A stretch of DNA of 39,912 nucleotides from Bacillota bacterium (GTDB lineage Bacteria; Bacillota; DTU025): positions 1-39,912 of the forward strand of contig JAGVTS010000241.1 of NCBI GenBank assembly GCA_019136685.1. Direction: 5' to 3'. Every line of letters begins with the position of its first letter. Within the stretch, counting starts at the first letter, position 1. The notes beneath the pieces are model-generated. The model searched no databases and had not been told where the DNA came from. It saw only the letters and a list, made by a program, of their open reading frames with translations. This document shows, piece after piece, positions 1 to 8,247 of the stretch. A program made the translations under genes and the position numbers.

Positions 1-158
1 GCATTCAGCACTCCGGCGGTTATGGTCATGTGCTCCTCAGAGGATGTGGAGAAGGTGTATCTGCCGGGCTCCATTACTCCAACGGTGGCATTCACGCCGT
101 CGACCACCAGTGCGAGGCTCTGAACTCGCCCGTTGAAGTAGCTGTTGTGCTTCAACAT
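1..158 (-). CDS. ppnP: Pyrimidine/purine nucleoside phosphorylase PpnP, N-terminal part (cut by window edge)
   Basis: The minus-strand reading from the ATG at 158 gives about 52 residues before the window ends. It contains NSYFNGRV, then GVMEPGRYTFST and EEHMTITAGVLN. These match my recollection of the start of the small single-cupin PpnP/YaiE (DUF1255) family: an N-x-Y-F-x-G-x-V opening, G-V-M-x-x-G-x-Y-x-F, and E-x-M-x-x-x-x-G. PpnP phosphorolyses nucleosides to free base and ribose-1-phosphate in the cytosol. An AAGGAGG ribosome site lies just upstream on the minus strand (plus-strand tcctcctt near 162-170), which supports this start. The gene diverges from the GntR operon. The family is normally about 95 residues, so roughly half is missing here because of the window edge and not because of decay. 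Confidence 0.88.
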   Translation of the reverse strand, partial: MLKHNSYFNGRVQSLALVVDGVNATVGVMEPGRYTFSTSSEEHMTITAGVLN

Positions 159-334
159 GGTATCCTCCTTCCAGTATTGGCAGTATTCTGATATTCTGCA
201 TTTCGACATCCTCATGCGTAATCCTCCATCAATGCGGTTCCAATCGCATAGCGCATTTAACGCCGGGGCCAGCTTGCCGGCATCGACGTCTTGGGTTTCG
301 GGATAAAGTTTCGGGTTGCTCCGGGTGAGGGGTG

Positions 335-363
335 TTGACATCCCCGCGGCTGCCGAGTATAGT
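335..363 (+). promoter_or_regulatory. Sigma-A-type promoter of the GntR/ABC operon
   Basis: TTGACA (335-340), a 17-base spacer and TATAGT (358-363) form a near-consensus housekeeping promoter. It would start transcription at about 370, some 30 bases before the regulator's ATG. The operator dyad overlaps its -10 element and start site. Confidence 0.85.
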
Positions 364-382
364 GTATATAGACAATATGCAC
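362..382 (+). promoter_or_regulatory. Dyad operator, probably for the GntR/YtrA-type regulator
   Basis: GTGTATAT (362-369), five bases, then ATATGCAC (375-382) form an inverted repeat with 7 of 8 positions paired. It starts inside the -10 box and covers the expected start site. A repressor bound here would block the promoter of its own gene. YtrA-type GntR proteins are known to control the ABC operon that they head, so autorepression is the natural reading. Confidence 0.7.
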
Positions 383-399
383 AGTAGTGGGGTTTGCGT

Positions 400-786
400 A
401 TGGACGTCACCGTATCGCCGAATAACCCAGTTCCCCTGTACGAGCAGATTGTGGAACAGGTGAGGGCCAAGATCCTCACCGGCGAGCTCAAAGCGGGGGA
501 TCCTCTGCCTTCCATCAGGCAGTTGGCAGGCCAATTGCTTGCGAGCGTAATTACGACGAAGAGAGCCTATTCTGAGCTGGAGGCGGAAGGGTTGATCATC
601 ACGAGAACAGGTCTGGGCACCTTCGTGGCGGATCTCGGTCCGGAGACCATCATCAAGCTCAAGAAGGAAGTAGTGATGGAGCATCTGGAAGAGGGGGTCC
701 GCGTGGCTAGGCAGCTTGAACTTGCAAATGAGGAAATCAACTGCCTGTTTCGACAGGCATTGGACGGGAGTGACGAGCGTGTCTGA
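400..786 (+). CDS. GntR-family transcriptional regulator, YtrA type
   Basis: A 128-residue protein with an N-terminal winged helix-turn-helix. It carries PLYEQIVEQVRAKILTGEL, then GDPLPSIRQLAGQL and YSELEAEGLI, the order typical of GntR proteins. Only a short helical tail of about 50 residues follows instead of a ligand-binding domain, which is the mark of the YtrA subfamily. The ATG at 400 is preferred over the in-frame TTG at 394 because the AGTGGGG site is better spaced. The stop overlaps the GTG of the ABC ATPase gene by 8 bases, so the two are translationally coupled. The protein probably represses the whole operon until an antibiotic or cell-envelope signal relieves it. The signal itself cannot be read from the sequence. 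Confidence 0.9.
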   Translation: MDVTVSPNNPVPLYEQIVEQVRAKILTGELKAGDPLPSIRQLAGQLLASVITTKRAYSELEAEGLIITRTGLGTFVADLGPETIIKLKKEVVMEHLEEGVRVARQLELANEEINCLFRQALDGSDERV

Positions 787-1510
787 AAACGTGCTGACGC
801 TTGACGGCGTGTGCAAGAGCTATTCTGGGTTCGATCTGCGAGGCGTTTCATTTGAGCTTCCCCGCGGCTACATAATGGGGTTTGTGGGCCCGAATGGCGC
901 TGGGAAGACAACAACCATCCGCCTGATAATGGATTTGGCGCGGCCTGATTCGGGGCGAATCACGGTGCTCGGCAAGCAGATGGCGACGAATCAGATAGAG
1001 CTGAAGCGGAGGATCGGGTACGTGCCGGAAAACCACGAGTTCTACTCTGACATGACGGTGAGCTGGACTGCGCAGTTCGTCGGGCGCCAATATCCGAACT
1101 GGAACGAGGCGAGGTTCGGGGAGTTGCTGCGCAGGTACGATGTGGATCCGCGAAAGAAGGTCGGGGCTTTGTCAAAAGGCACAAGGGCTAAACTAGCGAT
1201 GGCTCTGGCTCTGGCGCATCATCCTGAGCTGCTCATCCTGGATGAACCCACAAGCGGGCTGGATCCTGTCGTGAGGCGCGAGCTCCTGTCCGACCTGTTG
1301 GAGTTCGTTGCAGACGGCGATCGATCGGTGTTGTTCTCCACGCACATTACCTCCGATCTGGAGCGGGTGGCCGATTACGTTACCTTCATCGTCAATGGGC
1401 AGGTAGTGGCGAGCGACGAGCGCGAGGCAATGCTGGAGCGGGCCCGCGCCTCAAACCCGACGGCATCGATTGAGGACTTACTATGGACGTACGCTAAGGG
1501 AGGTCGCTGA
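779..1510 (+). CDS. ABC transporter ATP-binding protein (YtrB/CcmA type)
   Basis: The GTG at 779 sits 8 bases after GGGAG (766-770) and overlaps the regulator stop. Earlier in-frame ATGs lie inside the regulator gene. The 243-residue protein has Walker A GPNGAGKTT (37-45), an LSKGT signature (131-135) in place of LSGGQ, Walker B LLILDEP (151-157) and a switch histidine near 189 (STHI). The degenerate signature LSKGTRAKL is common in YtrB-like ATPases that work with small ABC-2 permeases. It powers the membrane partner encoded next. With a GntR/YtrA regulator in front, the set is most likely an exporter involved in antibiotic or envelope-stress defence, though no substrate can be assigned. Confidence 0.93.
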   Translation: MSENVLTLDGVCKSYSGFDLRGVSFELPRGYIMGFVGPNGAGKTTTIRLIMDLARPDSGRITVLGKQMATNQIELKRRIGYVPENHEFYSDMTVSWTAQFVGRQYPNWNEARFGELLRRYDVDPRKKVGALSKGTRAKLAMALALAHHPELLILDEPTSGLDPVVRRELLSDLLEFVADGDRSVLFSTHITSDLERVADYVTFIVNGQVVASDEREAMLERARASNPTASIEDLLWTYAKGGR

Positions 1511-1511
1511 T

Positions 1512-2168
1512 ATGCTCAGCCTCATATGGAAGGACTTCTACATCAACCGGTCGCAGCTCGTGTTCCCGGCGATTGTGTTGTGCGCCATCGCCCTGCTGGC
1601 AGCCATGGGGAGATCGTCCCAGGCCGCAGTGGATTACGCGGTTCCCCTGCTATTCACATACTCCGGCATGATGGTGCCCTTCTTCGCGCTCAACTCGGCA
1701 ATGCTCGAAGAAAAGAACAGAACGCTTGCGTTTCTCCGATCACTGCCCATGAGCACTGATGCCATAGTCGCCTCAAAGTTCGTGGCCCCGTTACTAGTGG
1801 GCGCGCTTTGGGTCGGGGCATCTGCTCTGGCGGCGATCATCATGAAAGCGAACATGGGCGAGAATCCCGTGTCCATCATGTCGGGAATGCTTCTGGTCTG
1901 TGCCACATTGCCGGTGGCGGCTATCGAGCTCGTCGTGTTCTTCAGGTTCGGGGCCAGCGCCGCGCGTACGGCCTTGATCGTTACGGTGGGCGCAGTGTAC
2001 CTAGTGCCGCTGCTGGCACAGGGCCTGGTTGCGAAGATGAGACCTGTGGTCACAGCCATGATGGATCCTCAGCCAGTTCAGACTCTCCTTTTTGCCGGCG
2101 GCTCGCTGCTGCTGTACCTAGCGGGCATGCTGATTGCGCAGGCGATATTCAGGCGCCGCGAGCCGTGA
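1512..2168 (+). CDS. ABC-2 type permease, small six-helix subunit
   Basis: The ATG at 1512 follows GGGAGG (1498-1503) by 8 bases and lies 1 base after the ATPase stop. The 218-residue protein begins MLSLIWKDFYINRSQ. It has about six hydrophobic segments, with the paired segment PLLFTYSGMMVPFFALNSAM and then EEKNRTLAFLRSLPMS, an arrangement typical of ABC2_membrane_5-like permeases. In that family the cytoplasmic E-E-K-x-x-x-x-x-x-L-R-S-L-P loop faces the ATPase. It is the membrane half of the GntR-controlled exporter. The gene ends 26 bases from the convergent MFS gene, with no obvious terminator between them. Confidence 0.88.
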   Translation: MLSLIWKDFYINRSQLVFPAIVLCAIALLAAMGRSSQAAVDYAVPLLFTYSGMMVPFFALNSAMLEEKNRTLAFLRSLPMSTDAIVASKFVAPLLVGALWVGASALAAIIMKANMGENPVSIMSGMLLVCATLPVAAIELVVFFRFGASAARTALIVTVGAVYLVPLLAQGLVAKMRPVVTAMMDPQPVQTLLFAGGSLLLYLAGMLIAQAIFRRREP

Positions 2169-2194
2169 TACGGCGGTTCGCCTCGCTCCCCGGG

Positions 2195-3496
2195 CTACAG
2201 ATCAAGCGCAGGGCTGTTCATGGCGCGCGGTTCCGGCACTGCAGCGTGCAGGATTGCGAATGCCGCGGCTCCCGCGACGAGGGCCGCCCAAAATATGGCC
2301 GGAAAGCCCCAAACATCGGCTATCCACCCGGCCACGACCGGGGCCGCGACGCGGAACGGCATTAGGAAAAGCAGTGAGACCGCAGTATACATCGGGACAT
2401 CAGCATGCGACGGAGCGAACTCGGCCCATATCACGTTCTGGCTCACCGCCAGCCCAGTGGAGCCTAGGCTTGCCAACACCAGGACTGCAGAGATGCCATT
2501 CACTGAGCTCGATGCCAGCGCAAGCGCGGCTGCGGCAGCGTAACCCATTGCCGCGACCTGCAGAACTCGTTTGTGTCCGTGCCGGTCGGCGATCCTGCCC
2601 AGCACGGGGAAACTGACAACGCTCGCTCCGACTGTGATTGCAGCGAAGCGAGCTACTTCTGTCGCGCCGGCGCCGAGGTTCCGCACTGCATATGTGCTGT
2701 AGAATGATGCCGCCATGAGCGCAAACGACATCACCGACAACGCAGATATGGCAGACGAGTATCCCTTGTTCGATTTCACGGCCCCCATCGCATCGCGTAC
2801 GTACTGCCCTACGGAGCGCGGCTCCTCCGGAGTCTGGTCGGCCGGCTCGCGAGTTGCGAGGAATGGAAGTATCGTTGCTGAGAGGATCACGAACGCTGCG
2901 ACGAACAACATGGAGTAGTTGACTGGAAACGGCATGTGCGAAAGAACGGCGCCGGCGGCCTGAGCTGCAAACACGCCCCCGATTCCAGCAAGCGCGCCGC
3001 TCCAGCCTATCATGCCTCCACGCTGTTCAGGTCGGATGCACTTGGCCATCATGGAATGAAAAGCGGGGAGGATAAACCCTGCGACCAGGTTCATCATAGT
3101 CCAGGAAGCGAGGATCCATGTCACGGCAACATGCGGCCGGTCGGCTGCCCAGAGCATCAGCCCCACAGCCATAGAGAGCACAAACGTTCGCTCTACCATG
3201 CCGAATGCCACCAGCATGTGCTTCTTCACCGGAATCTTCTGAAGGTAAGCCGCAGACAGCAGGCCCGGCAGGAACGCCCCAAGCGACGCGAGAGCCGGCA
3301 GCATCCCGATTGCAAGGTTGGAGGCGCCCAGCTTGGTCAGGAGGAGCGGCATGATAGTTGTTGGCGATATGAGCGAGAACGCCAGCGGGTAGCCGAATGA
3401 GTCTGCGAAGAAGATCGCATAGTTGATCCGGTCATCCCGAAGATGGCTGGGCCGCTGGCGACCGCGAGTACGTGCTGCCACGACTAGCTCCTCCAT
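2195..3496 (-). CDS. Major facilitator superfamily transporter
   Basis: A 433-residue protein with about twelve hydrophobic segments. The N-half opens RINYAIFFADSFGYPLAF and the inter-helix loop after TM2 carries KIPVKKHML. The C-half has GRIADRHGHKRVL, a good MFS motif A. The ATG at 3496 is chosen because residues before it do not look like transporter sequence and because it lies only 14 bases after the GH116 stop. Purine-rich AGGTAGGCGGG precedes it. It is the last gene of the lacI-permease-GH116 unit and may move a sugar or the aglycone product. Substrate specificity is not visible. Confidence 0.88.
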   Translation of the reverse strand: MEELVVAARTRGRQRPSHLRDDRINYAIFFADSFGYPLAFSLISPTTIMPLLLTKLGASNLAIGMLPALASLGAFLPGLLSAAYLQKIPVKKHMLVAFGMVERTFVLSMAVGLMLWAADRPHVAVTWILASWTMMNLVAGFILPAFHSMMAKCIRPEQRGGMIGWSGALAGIGGVFAAQAAGAVLSHMPFPVNYSMLFVAAFVILSATILPFLATREPADQTPEEPRSVGQYVRDAMGAVKSNKGYSSAISALSVMSFALMAASFYSTYAVRNLGAGATEVARFAAITVGASVVSFPVLGRIADRHGHKRVLQVAAMGYAAAAALALASSSVNGISAVLVLASLGSTGLAVSQNVIWAEFAPSHADVPMYTAVSLLFLMPFRVAAPVVAGWIADVWGFPAIFWAALVAGAAAFAILHAAVPEPRAMNSPALDL

Positions 3497-3510
3497 TTCC
3501 CGCCTACCTG

Positions 3511-5895
3511 CTATCCGAAGTGCTGCACCATGCCTGCGGCCGCCCGCGGGATCGGGCCGACGCCATACGACCATTCTACCGGGATTTCGCGTGCGGCGCC
3601 AGGCCCGCGGGCAGCGATGTCCGCTCCGACCGCGAAAGGGCGCAGAGGGCCCGCTCCACGCGGCAGTCGTGCTTTGTAGTGATCCCCGAAGCCGTATTCG
3701 CCGGTGAGCGAGTCGATCACGTCCGGCTGGTCCCATGGATTTCGGATACGGTCAGCGATGTTGGACCACGTCTTGCATGCCAGTCGCAGTCCTTCGTCAA
3801 CAAGCCCCTCATAGATCGCCAGCGCGGCCAGGGCATATGTCTCACCGGGCCACACGTTTCCGGAGTGTGAGTTGGTCATGTCCACGCTCCCGTCCGGGAA
3901 CACTGAGTTGACCGCTCCATACTCGGAGGCTGAGCCGTTAATATCAAGCATTGTGCGCACTGCCGACGCTACATGAGCAGGCGGAAGGATGTAGCCCAGC
4001 CCTAGCAGGTGCGCGTACCATTGCCCATTGAGCTGGCCCACAGTACATTTCGGCTCATTCGCCACGGCCCGGTAGAACCGGCCGTTCCAAAGCTGCCTCT
4101 CGAATGATCGCTGCCCGCGCGCGAATGCGCGGCGGCACTCATCAGCGAACTCGGCGTCGCCGGCGGCCTGTGCCATCCGCTCGCACGCAAGGAGCGAGGC
4201 CAGGTAGATGCTGGACGTATAGGAGTTAGTGCCGTGAAAGCTCCAGTTGTCGAAGGTCTGGTCGGCGCCTTCGTTGTCGGGCAGGCCGTCGCCGTTGGCA
4301 TCAGTGCCCATCTCCCAGAGCATTGCACGCTTGGCTGCGGCATAAATCCCGTCAAGTAGGCGCTTTCCGCCCCACCAGACGTAGTCGCGATAGACCATCA
4401 GCACGAACTTGGGGCACAGGTCCTTCCAACGCGGAGGGGATGTCGTGCCGTCGCTTGGGTAGTCGACTCTACCGCGCCCGAGGTCATGGGGGATGTACCC
4501 GTCGTCGCGTTGGGCTGCGGCTATCTGAGTGATGCATGATTCTTGCAGGTCGGGGTAGCACCATGACACAGGGATGGACGCATAGTACAAGACGTCCACG
4601 GTGCTCATGAGCTGACATGTCCTTGACGCTTCGAAGAGAGCGAACCGTCCGTCCCGGTCCCGCCAGCTTCCCGAGGAGAGGACGTAGAGGTTGTTTCGAA
4701 GGGCGTCGTCGAGCCAAGCAGGCAACGTGCGTCGCGAAGCAGCGCCGTCAATGGAGACAAGCGCGTCGCCGGCCCCGGCTCCAGCCCCGGTCGCGTTCCC
4801 TTCCAGGCAGGACTCCCACAGGCCGGCGCCTTCCCGGATGGCATGCGTGTTGTGCAGCGCGGCCGCGGCGACGCTCCAGGCGTCGTCGTAGTCACGCTCA
4901 TATGCGTGGCCGAAGTGCGTCTGCGGCATGTGCCAAGCTAGGACGAATGGGATGGATCGAGTTTCGCCGGGGCCCAACGTGGTGGACACGCAGATCGCCG
5001 CCCCCAGTTCGACGCCTTCGCCGCTGACTGCATCGGAAGCTATCGCGGAAGGCTCGGCGGCCCCGTGATCGTAGCCGGGCTTGGGTCTGGGCGTGAGGGC
5101 GCGATCGACGTCCAGCGGCAGCCTGCCGGTGTCGGCGAAGGCGCTCCACGGCGCCAGGTCTTCGTTTGAGAGGGTGAGGCTGAAGGGCTCGGCGGTCTTG
5201 AGGTTCCATGCCGGCTCGCAGCTGATCTCACCTGCAGCTCTGGCTGTCGCAAGGCAGACGGTGCCGGCGCGGGAGTCGGTGGGGAGGGGGGAGTCAACAC
5301 AGAAGAGCACTCCGGCCATGTCTCCCTCAGCGACCGCCTGGTTGAAGCGACCGACATTCCACGAGCCTACAGTGTTTCTCGCAGTCGCCATGATGGCTAC
5401 GTCTGATCCTGCGCTAGAGTCGGTGTTGGTCACGTGGAAGACGAACAGCGCCACAGGCATGGCGGATAGCCCCGAGTCGCCTGGCACGATGGGCGAGAAG
5501 GCCTCAAGGCGCACCCTAACCGGCAGGTCCGGATCAGCGTAGTTGAGCCTCGCGAATGGGTAAGCCCCCTCGTACTCGATACGCTGCACGCGCGGCAGCC
5601 CTGCGACGTCCACGGTTTGAAGCAGTCGGGCGATAGGTGCGCCGTGGCCTGGGCCTTCGCCTGAGCTCGCGCGGCTGCGTGCCCAGATGGCGAAATGGTG
5701 ACCCACCCGGGCATCTCCAACGCCGGGGCCGGGCCCGGCAGCGGGGTCGGTTGCGGGGCCTGACGGAGCGTCCCAGTTGTTCTGGTGCGTGAAGTTGGCG
5801 TAAGTCCCGTCTGGGAATACCTCGAGCTTTCCTGCCCCGATCCCGCCGAGGGGGACCCCGGAGCACAGCTTGTCATCGGATGTGTAGTGAGGCAA
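3511..5895 (-). CDS. GH116 family beta-glycosidase (GBA2-like)
   Basis: A protein of about 794 residues that opens with the family hallmark CSGVPLGGIGAGKLEVFPDG. It has an N-terminal beta-sandwich and a C-terminal (alpha/alpha)6 barrel. In GH116 the nucleophile is a Glu and the acid/base is an Asp. The matching residues are E422 in FALFEASRT and D549 in DQTFDNWSFHG (numbering from the TTG). No signal peptide is seen, so it should act inside the cell on imported beta-linked glucosides or similar sugars. Start choice: the TTG at 5895 follows GGAGG by 9 bases. An in-frame GTG at 5961 would add 22 residues but has no ribosome site. It sits between the sugar-binding protein and MFS genes of a LacI-controlled operon, so it is the catabolic enzyme of that set. 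Confidence 0.92.
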   Translation of the reverse strand: MPHYTSDDKLCSGVPLGGIGAGKLEVFPDGTYANFTHQNNWDAPSGPATDPAAGPGPGVGDARVGHHFAIWARSRASSGEGPGHGAPIARLLQTVDVAGLPRVQRIEYEGAYPFARLNYADPDLPVRVRLEAFSPIVPGDSGLSAMPVALFVFHVTNTDSSAGSDVAIMATARNTVGSWNVGRFNQAVAEGDMAGVLFCVDSPLPTDSRAGTVCLATARAAGEISCEPAWNLKTAEPFSLTLSNEDLAPWSAFADTGRLPLDVDRALTPRPKPGYDHGAAEPSAIASDAVSGEGVELGAAICVSTTLGPGETRSIPFVLAWHMPQTHFGHAYERDYDDAWSVAAAALHNTHAIREGAGLWESCLEGNATGAGAGAGDALVSIDGAASRRTLPAWLDDALRNNLYVLSSGSWRDRDGRFALFEASRTCQLMSTVDVLYYASIPVSWCYPDLQESCITQIAAAQRDDGYIPHDLGRGRVDYPSDGTTSPPRWKDLCPKFVLMVYRDYVWWGGKRLLDGIYAAAKRAMLWEMGTDANGDGLPDNEGADQTFDNWSFHGTNSYTSSIYLASLLACERMAQAAGDAEFADECRRAFARGQRSFERQLWNGRFYRAVANEPKCTVGQLNGQWYAHLLGLGYILPPAHVASAVRTMLDINGSASEYGAVNSVFPDGSVDMTNSHSGNVWPGETYALAALAIYEGLVDEGLRLACKTWSNIADRIRNPWDQPDVIDSLTGEYGFGDHYKARLPRGAGPLRPFAVGADIAARGPGAAREIPVEWSYGVGPIPRAAAGMVQHFG

Positions 5896-5997
5896 CTGTG
5901 TCGTCCTCCATTTCGTAGCCGTCGCTGATTCGGGCGAGGCGCGGGCCGGCCATGCCGACACATGCCGGGAAGCGTATCGGCCCGCGCGCCGTCTCCA

Positions 5998-7263
5998 CTA
6001 CCTCTCGTTCTTCAGCGACGCATCTACCCGCTGCGCCGCGATGTCGAGATGATGCTGCACCCCGTTCGGCCCCAGCTGACCTGTGACGTGATCTGTGAAG
6101 ATCGCCTTGAACTCGCCTGTAATGTCGTTCTCAATGGATCCCCATACGCCCAGCGGCGGGTATGCTGTCGCATACTCCAGAGCGGCCTTGAAGGCCCGGT
6201 TGACGCCGACGCTGAAGAATGGGTCTGCAAAGGCTTCCTTGGTAGCCGGCAGCATGTGTGTAAGGTCCTTGGTGTAGGAGATGAGAGTGTCTTTCCGGAT
6301 CAGGTACTTGATCCAGGCCTTGGCATCTGCCTGCTTCTTGCTTGCAGCGAGGATCGCAAGGTTGCTTCCGCCTGAGAAGGCGGCCCGCCCCTTCGGACCT
6401 GCCGGTGGTTCGACGATGTCGTAATTGAGCGACGGGTTGTCGTGCATGATGCCGGCCACATTCCACGGGCCCAAGAAGGCCATGGAAACGTTCCCGTTGA
6501 TGAAGGCCGCATCCGCATTGGGCTGGTTGTACTCCGCGCACGCCTTGGACGCGAGCCCGGTGCGCACAAGGTCAACATACCAATTCATGGCCTGAGCGCC
6601 TTCAGGCCCGTTGAAGGTCGCCTTCTTGAAGTCGGGGCTGATCAGGTTGCCGCCGAAAGCCCAAAGAATGATCGCCCAGTTGTGTAGGAGGTCCCACGCC
6701 TGGTTGCCGGCGATTGCGATGGCGGTACCGGCCCCGCGCGCCTTGACCAGCGCCTCGCCGACCTCCATCAGCTCAGCGTAGGTCTCGGGAGGCTTCACCT
6801 TCGCTTCGGCGAAGTGGTCGGTGTTATAGAATAGACAGCGAGTTTCGGCAAACCATGGCACGCCATATGCTGCGCCCTTGTAGGTGGCGGACTCGTAGTT
6901 GGCGGGCATGAATGCTCCCGTGCCCCCGTACTCGGCAACGTCGAGCTTCGCAAGCCCCTTCATCGCCGCAAGCTGTGGGTTCCATGTGGTTCCGACCTGA
7001 ACAACGTCAGCGCCTTCCCCGCTCGTGATCGCGGCCACAAGTCTGTTCCATGCATCTCCCCATCCCACGATTTCGTAGTGGACGGTGATACCAGTCTCTT
7101 TCCGAAACTCCTCGATTCGGGACTCCAGCCACGCCGTGTGCGTGTCCTGTGGTGCGTTGGGCATCACCCAGAACGTGATCTCTCGAGTTGCGCCGGATGT
7201 CATCGATGTCAAAATGCCCAACAGAAAAACGAGCATCGCGATCGCGCGTAGACACCGTCTCAT
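5998..7263 (-). CDS. Sugar ABC transporter substrate-binding protein (family 1)
   Basis: A 421-residue secreted protein. A basic start (MRRCLRAIAML) runs into a hydrophobic stretch and a likely signal-peptidase I site near TSGA. There is no lipobox cysteine, so anchoring is unclear. The mature part has the ReITFWVMPN opening and the solute-binding core typical of MalE/UgpB-like proteins (ADVVQVGTTWNPQLAAM, GNVSMAFLGPWNVAG). The ATG at 7263 follows AAGGAGG by about 8 bases. It supplies the two permeases encoded upstream in the transcript. A 111-base gap separates it from the permease gene, which could allow separate expression. Confidence 0.93.
   Translation of the reverse strand: MRRCLRAIAMLVFLLGILTSMTSGATREITFWVMPNAPQDTHTAWLESRIEEFRKETGITVHYEIVGWGDAWNRLVAAITSGEGADVVQVGTTWNPQLAAMKGLAKLDVAEYGGTGAFMPANYESATYKGAAYGVPWFAETRCLFYNTDHFAEAKVKPPETYAELMEVGEALVKARGAGTAIAIAGNQAWDLLHNWAIILWAFGGNLISPDFKKATFNGPEGAQAMNWYVDLVRTGLASKACAEYNQPNADAAFINGNVSMAFLGPWNVAGIMHDNPSLNYDIVEPPAGPKGRAAFSGGSNLAILAASKKQADAKAWIKYLIRKDTLISYTKDLTHMLPATKEAFADPFFSVGVNRAFKAALEYATAYPPLGVWGSIENDITGEFKAIFTDHVTGQLGPNGVQHHLDIAAQRVDASLKNER
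7198..7211. promoter_or_regulatory. LacI-type operator look-alike inside the binding-protein gene
   Basis: TGTCATCGATGTCA differs at one base from the perfect palindrome upstream of lacI (10309-10322) and has the same central CG. It lies in the signal-peptide codons, about 55 bases inside the binding-protein gene, where a bound repressor could act as a roadblock or looping partner. Confidence 0.4.
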
Positions 7264-7374
7264 TTGGACTATCCTCCTTCTTTTTCGGGACTCTGTGATC
7301 GCTATGGAAGCGGACGCGAACGCAAGACCACTCCGAGCGGTGTATTCGTGTTCCGTGGCATCACCTCCATACCT

Positions 7375-8244
7375 CTAGCCTTTGGTGGCTCCGGCCACGA
7401 GGCCTTCCACGATGTAGCGCTGCATCGCTGTGAAGAGGATCAGGACCGGTATGCTTATTACAATGCATGCTGCCATCATCCCGCCCCAGTTAGAGCTGGT
7501 TGCCGTGATGTAGTCCATGATGCCCACCGATACTGTTCGTGTGACTCGGCCCGTCAGCACCGACGCGAACAACACTTCATTCCAGGCCATGATGAACGCA
7601 TAGATGGCCACTGCGGCTATGCCGGGAGTTGCGAGCGGGACAATCACGCTCCAGAGGGCGCGGGCCCGTGTGCATCCGTCTATCATGGCCTGCTCGTCGA
7701 TTTCAAGCGGTATGCCGTTTATGTAGCTTCTCAGCATGACGACGGAGAATGGCAGCGCAAAGGACGTGTACGTGAAGATCATACCCCAGTAGGTATCGCG
7801 GAGCGGAATGCCTGTTCTGCGCGAGATCGTAGTGAATATCAGGTAGTACGGTATGAGGAATAGAATGCCGGGAAGCATCTGTGTGGCCAGGACCGAGACT
7901 GTGTAGGCTTCTCGCCCGCGGAAGTTGAACCTCGACAAAGCATACGCCGCCAGTAGGGCGAGTACCGTTGCGACGGCCATCGTGCCCAGGCTGATGAGTA
8001 TCGAGTGTCGGAAATACGACAGCATCGGGACGGAGCTATTCACTTCTCTGTAGTTGCGCAGCGTCGGGCGTCTGGGGATCCACGTCGGCCTGAGCCCGGC
8101 CACCGTGACGTCGGAAGACTGCAATTCCAGCGTCTCCTTGAATGATCCGGAGATCATCCATGCATAAGGCACGAGTACCACCAGCACTACGAGCCCCACC
8201 GCCAGATACAGCAGAATCCGTTGGACTACGCGCCGGGGACGCAT
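7375..8244 (-). CDS. Sugar ABC transporter permease, MalG type
   Basis: A 289-residue protein with six predicted membrane spans and an N-terminal ILLYLAVGLVVLVVLVPYAW helix. The EAA loop reads EQAMIDGCTRARALWSVIVP and PLATPGI, the docking site for the ATPase, at about residues 190-215. An MPGILFLIPYY-like core precedes it. The ATG at 8244 is preceded by GGAGG inside the end of the MalF-type gene, and the two genes are 3 bases apart, so translation is coupled. No ATPase gene is present in the cluster. In many Bacillota such importers borrow a shared MsmX-type ATPase encoded elsewhere, which is the likely arrangement here. Confidence 0.94.
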   Translation of the reverse strand: MRPRRVVQRILLYLAVGLVVLVVLVPYAWMISGSFKETLELQSSDVTVAGLRPTWIPRRPTLRNYREVNSSVPMLSYFRHSILISLGTMAVATVLALLAAYALSRFNFRGREAYTVSVLATQMLPGILFLIPYYLIFTTISRRTGIPLRDTYWGMIFTYTSFALPFSVVMLRSYINGIPLEIDEQAMIDGCTRARALWSVIVPLATPGIAAVAIYAFIMAWNEVLFASVLTGRVTRTVSVGIMDYITATSSNWGGMMAACIVISIPVLILFTAMQRYIVEGLVAGATKG

Positions 8245-8247
8245 CCT

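Noticed and set aside
3472-5963. Several long open frames opposite or beside the GH116 gene
   Set aside because: They are Arg/Pro/Ala-rich products of high-GC shadow frames with no family resemblance and no ribosome sites.
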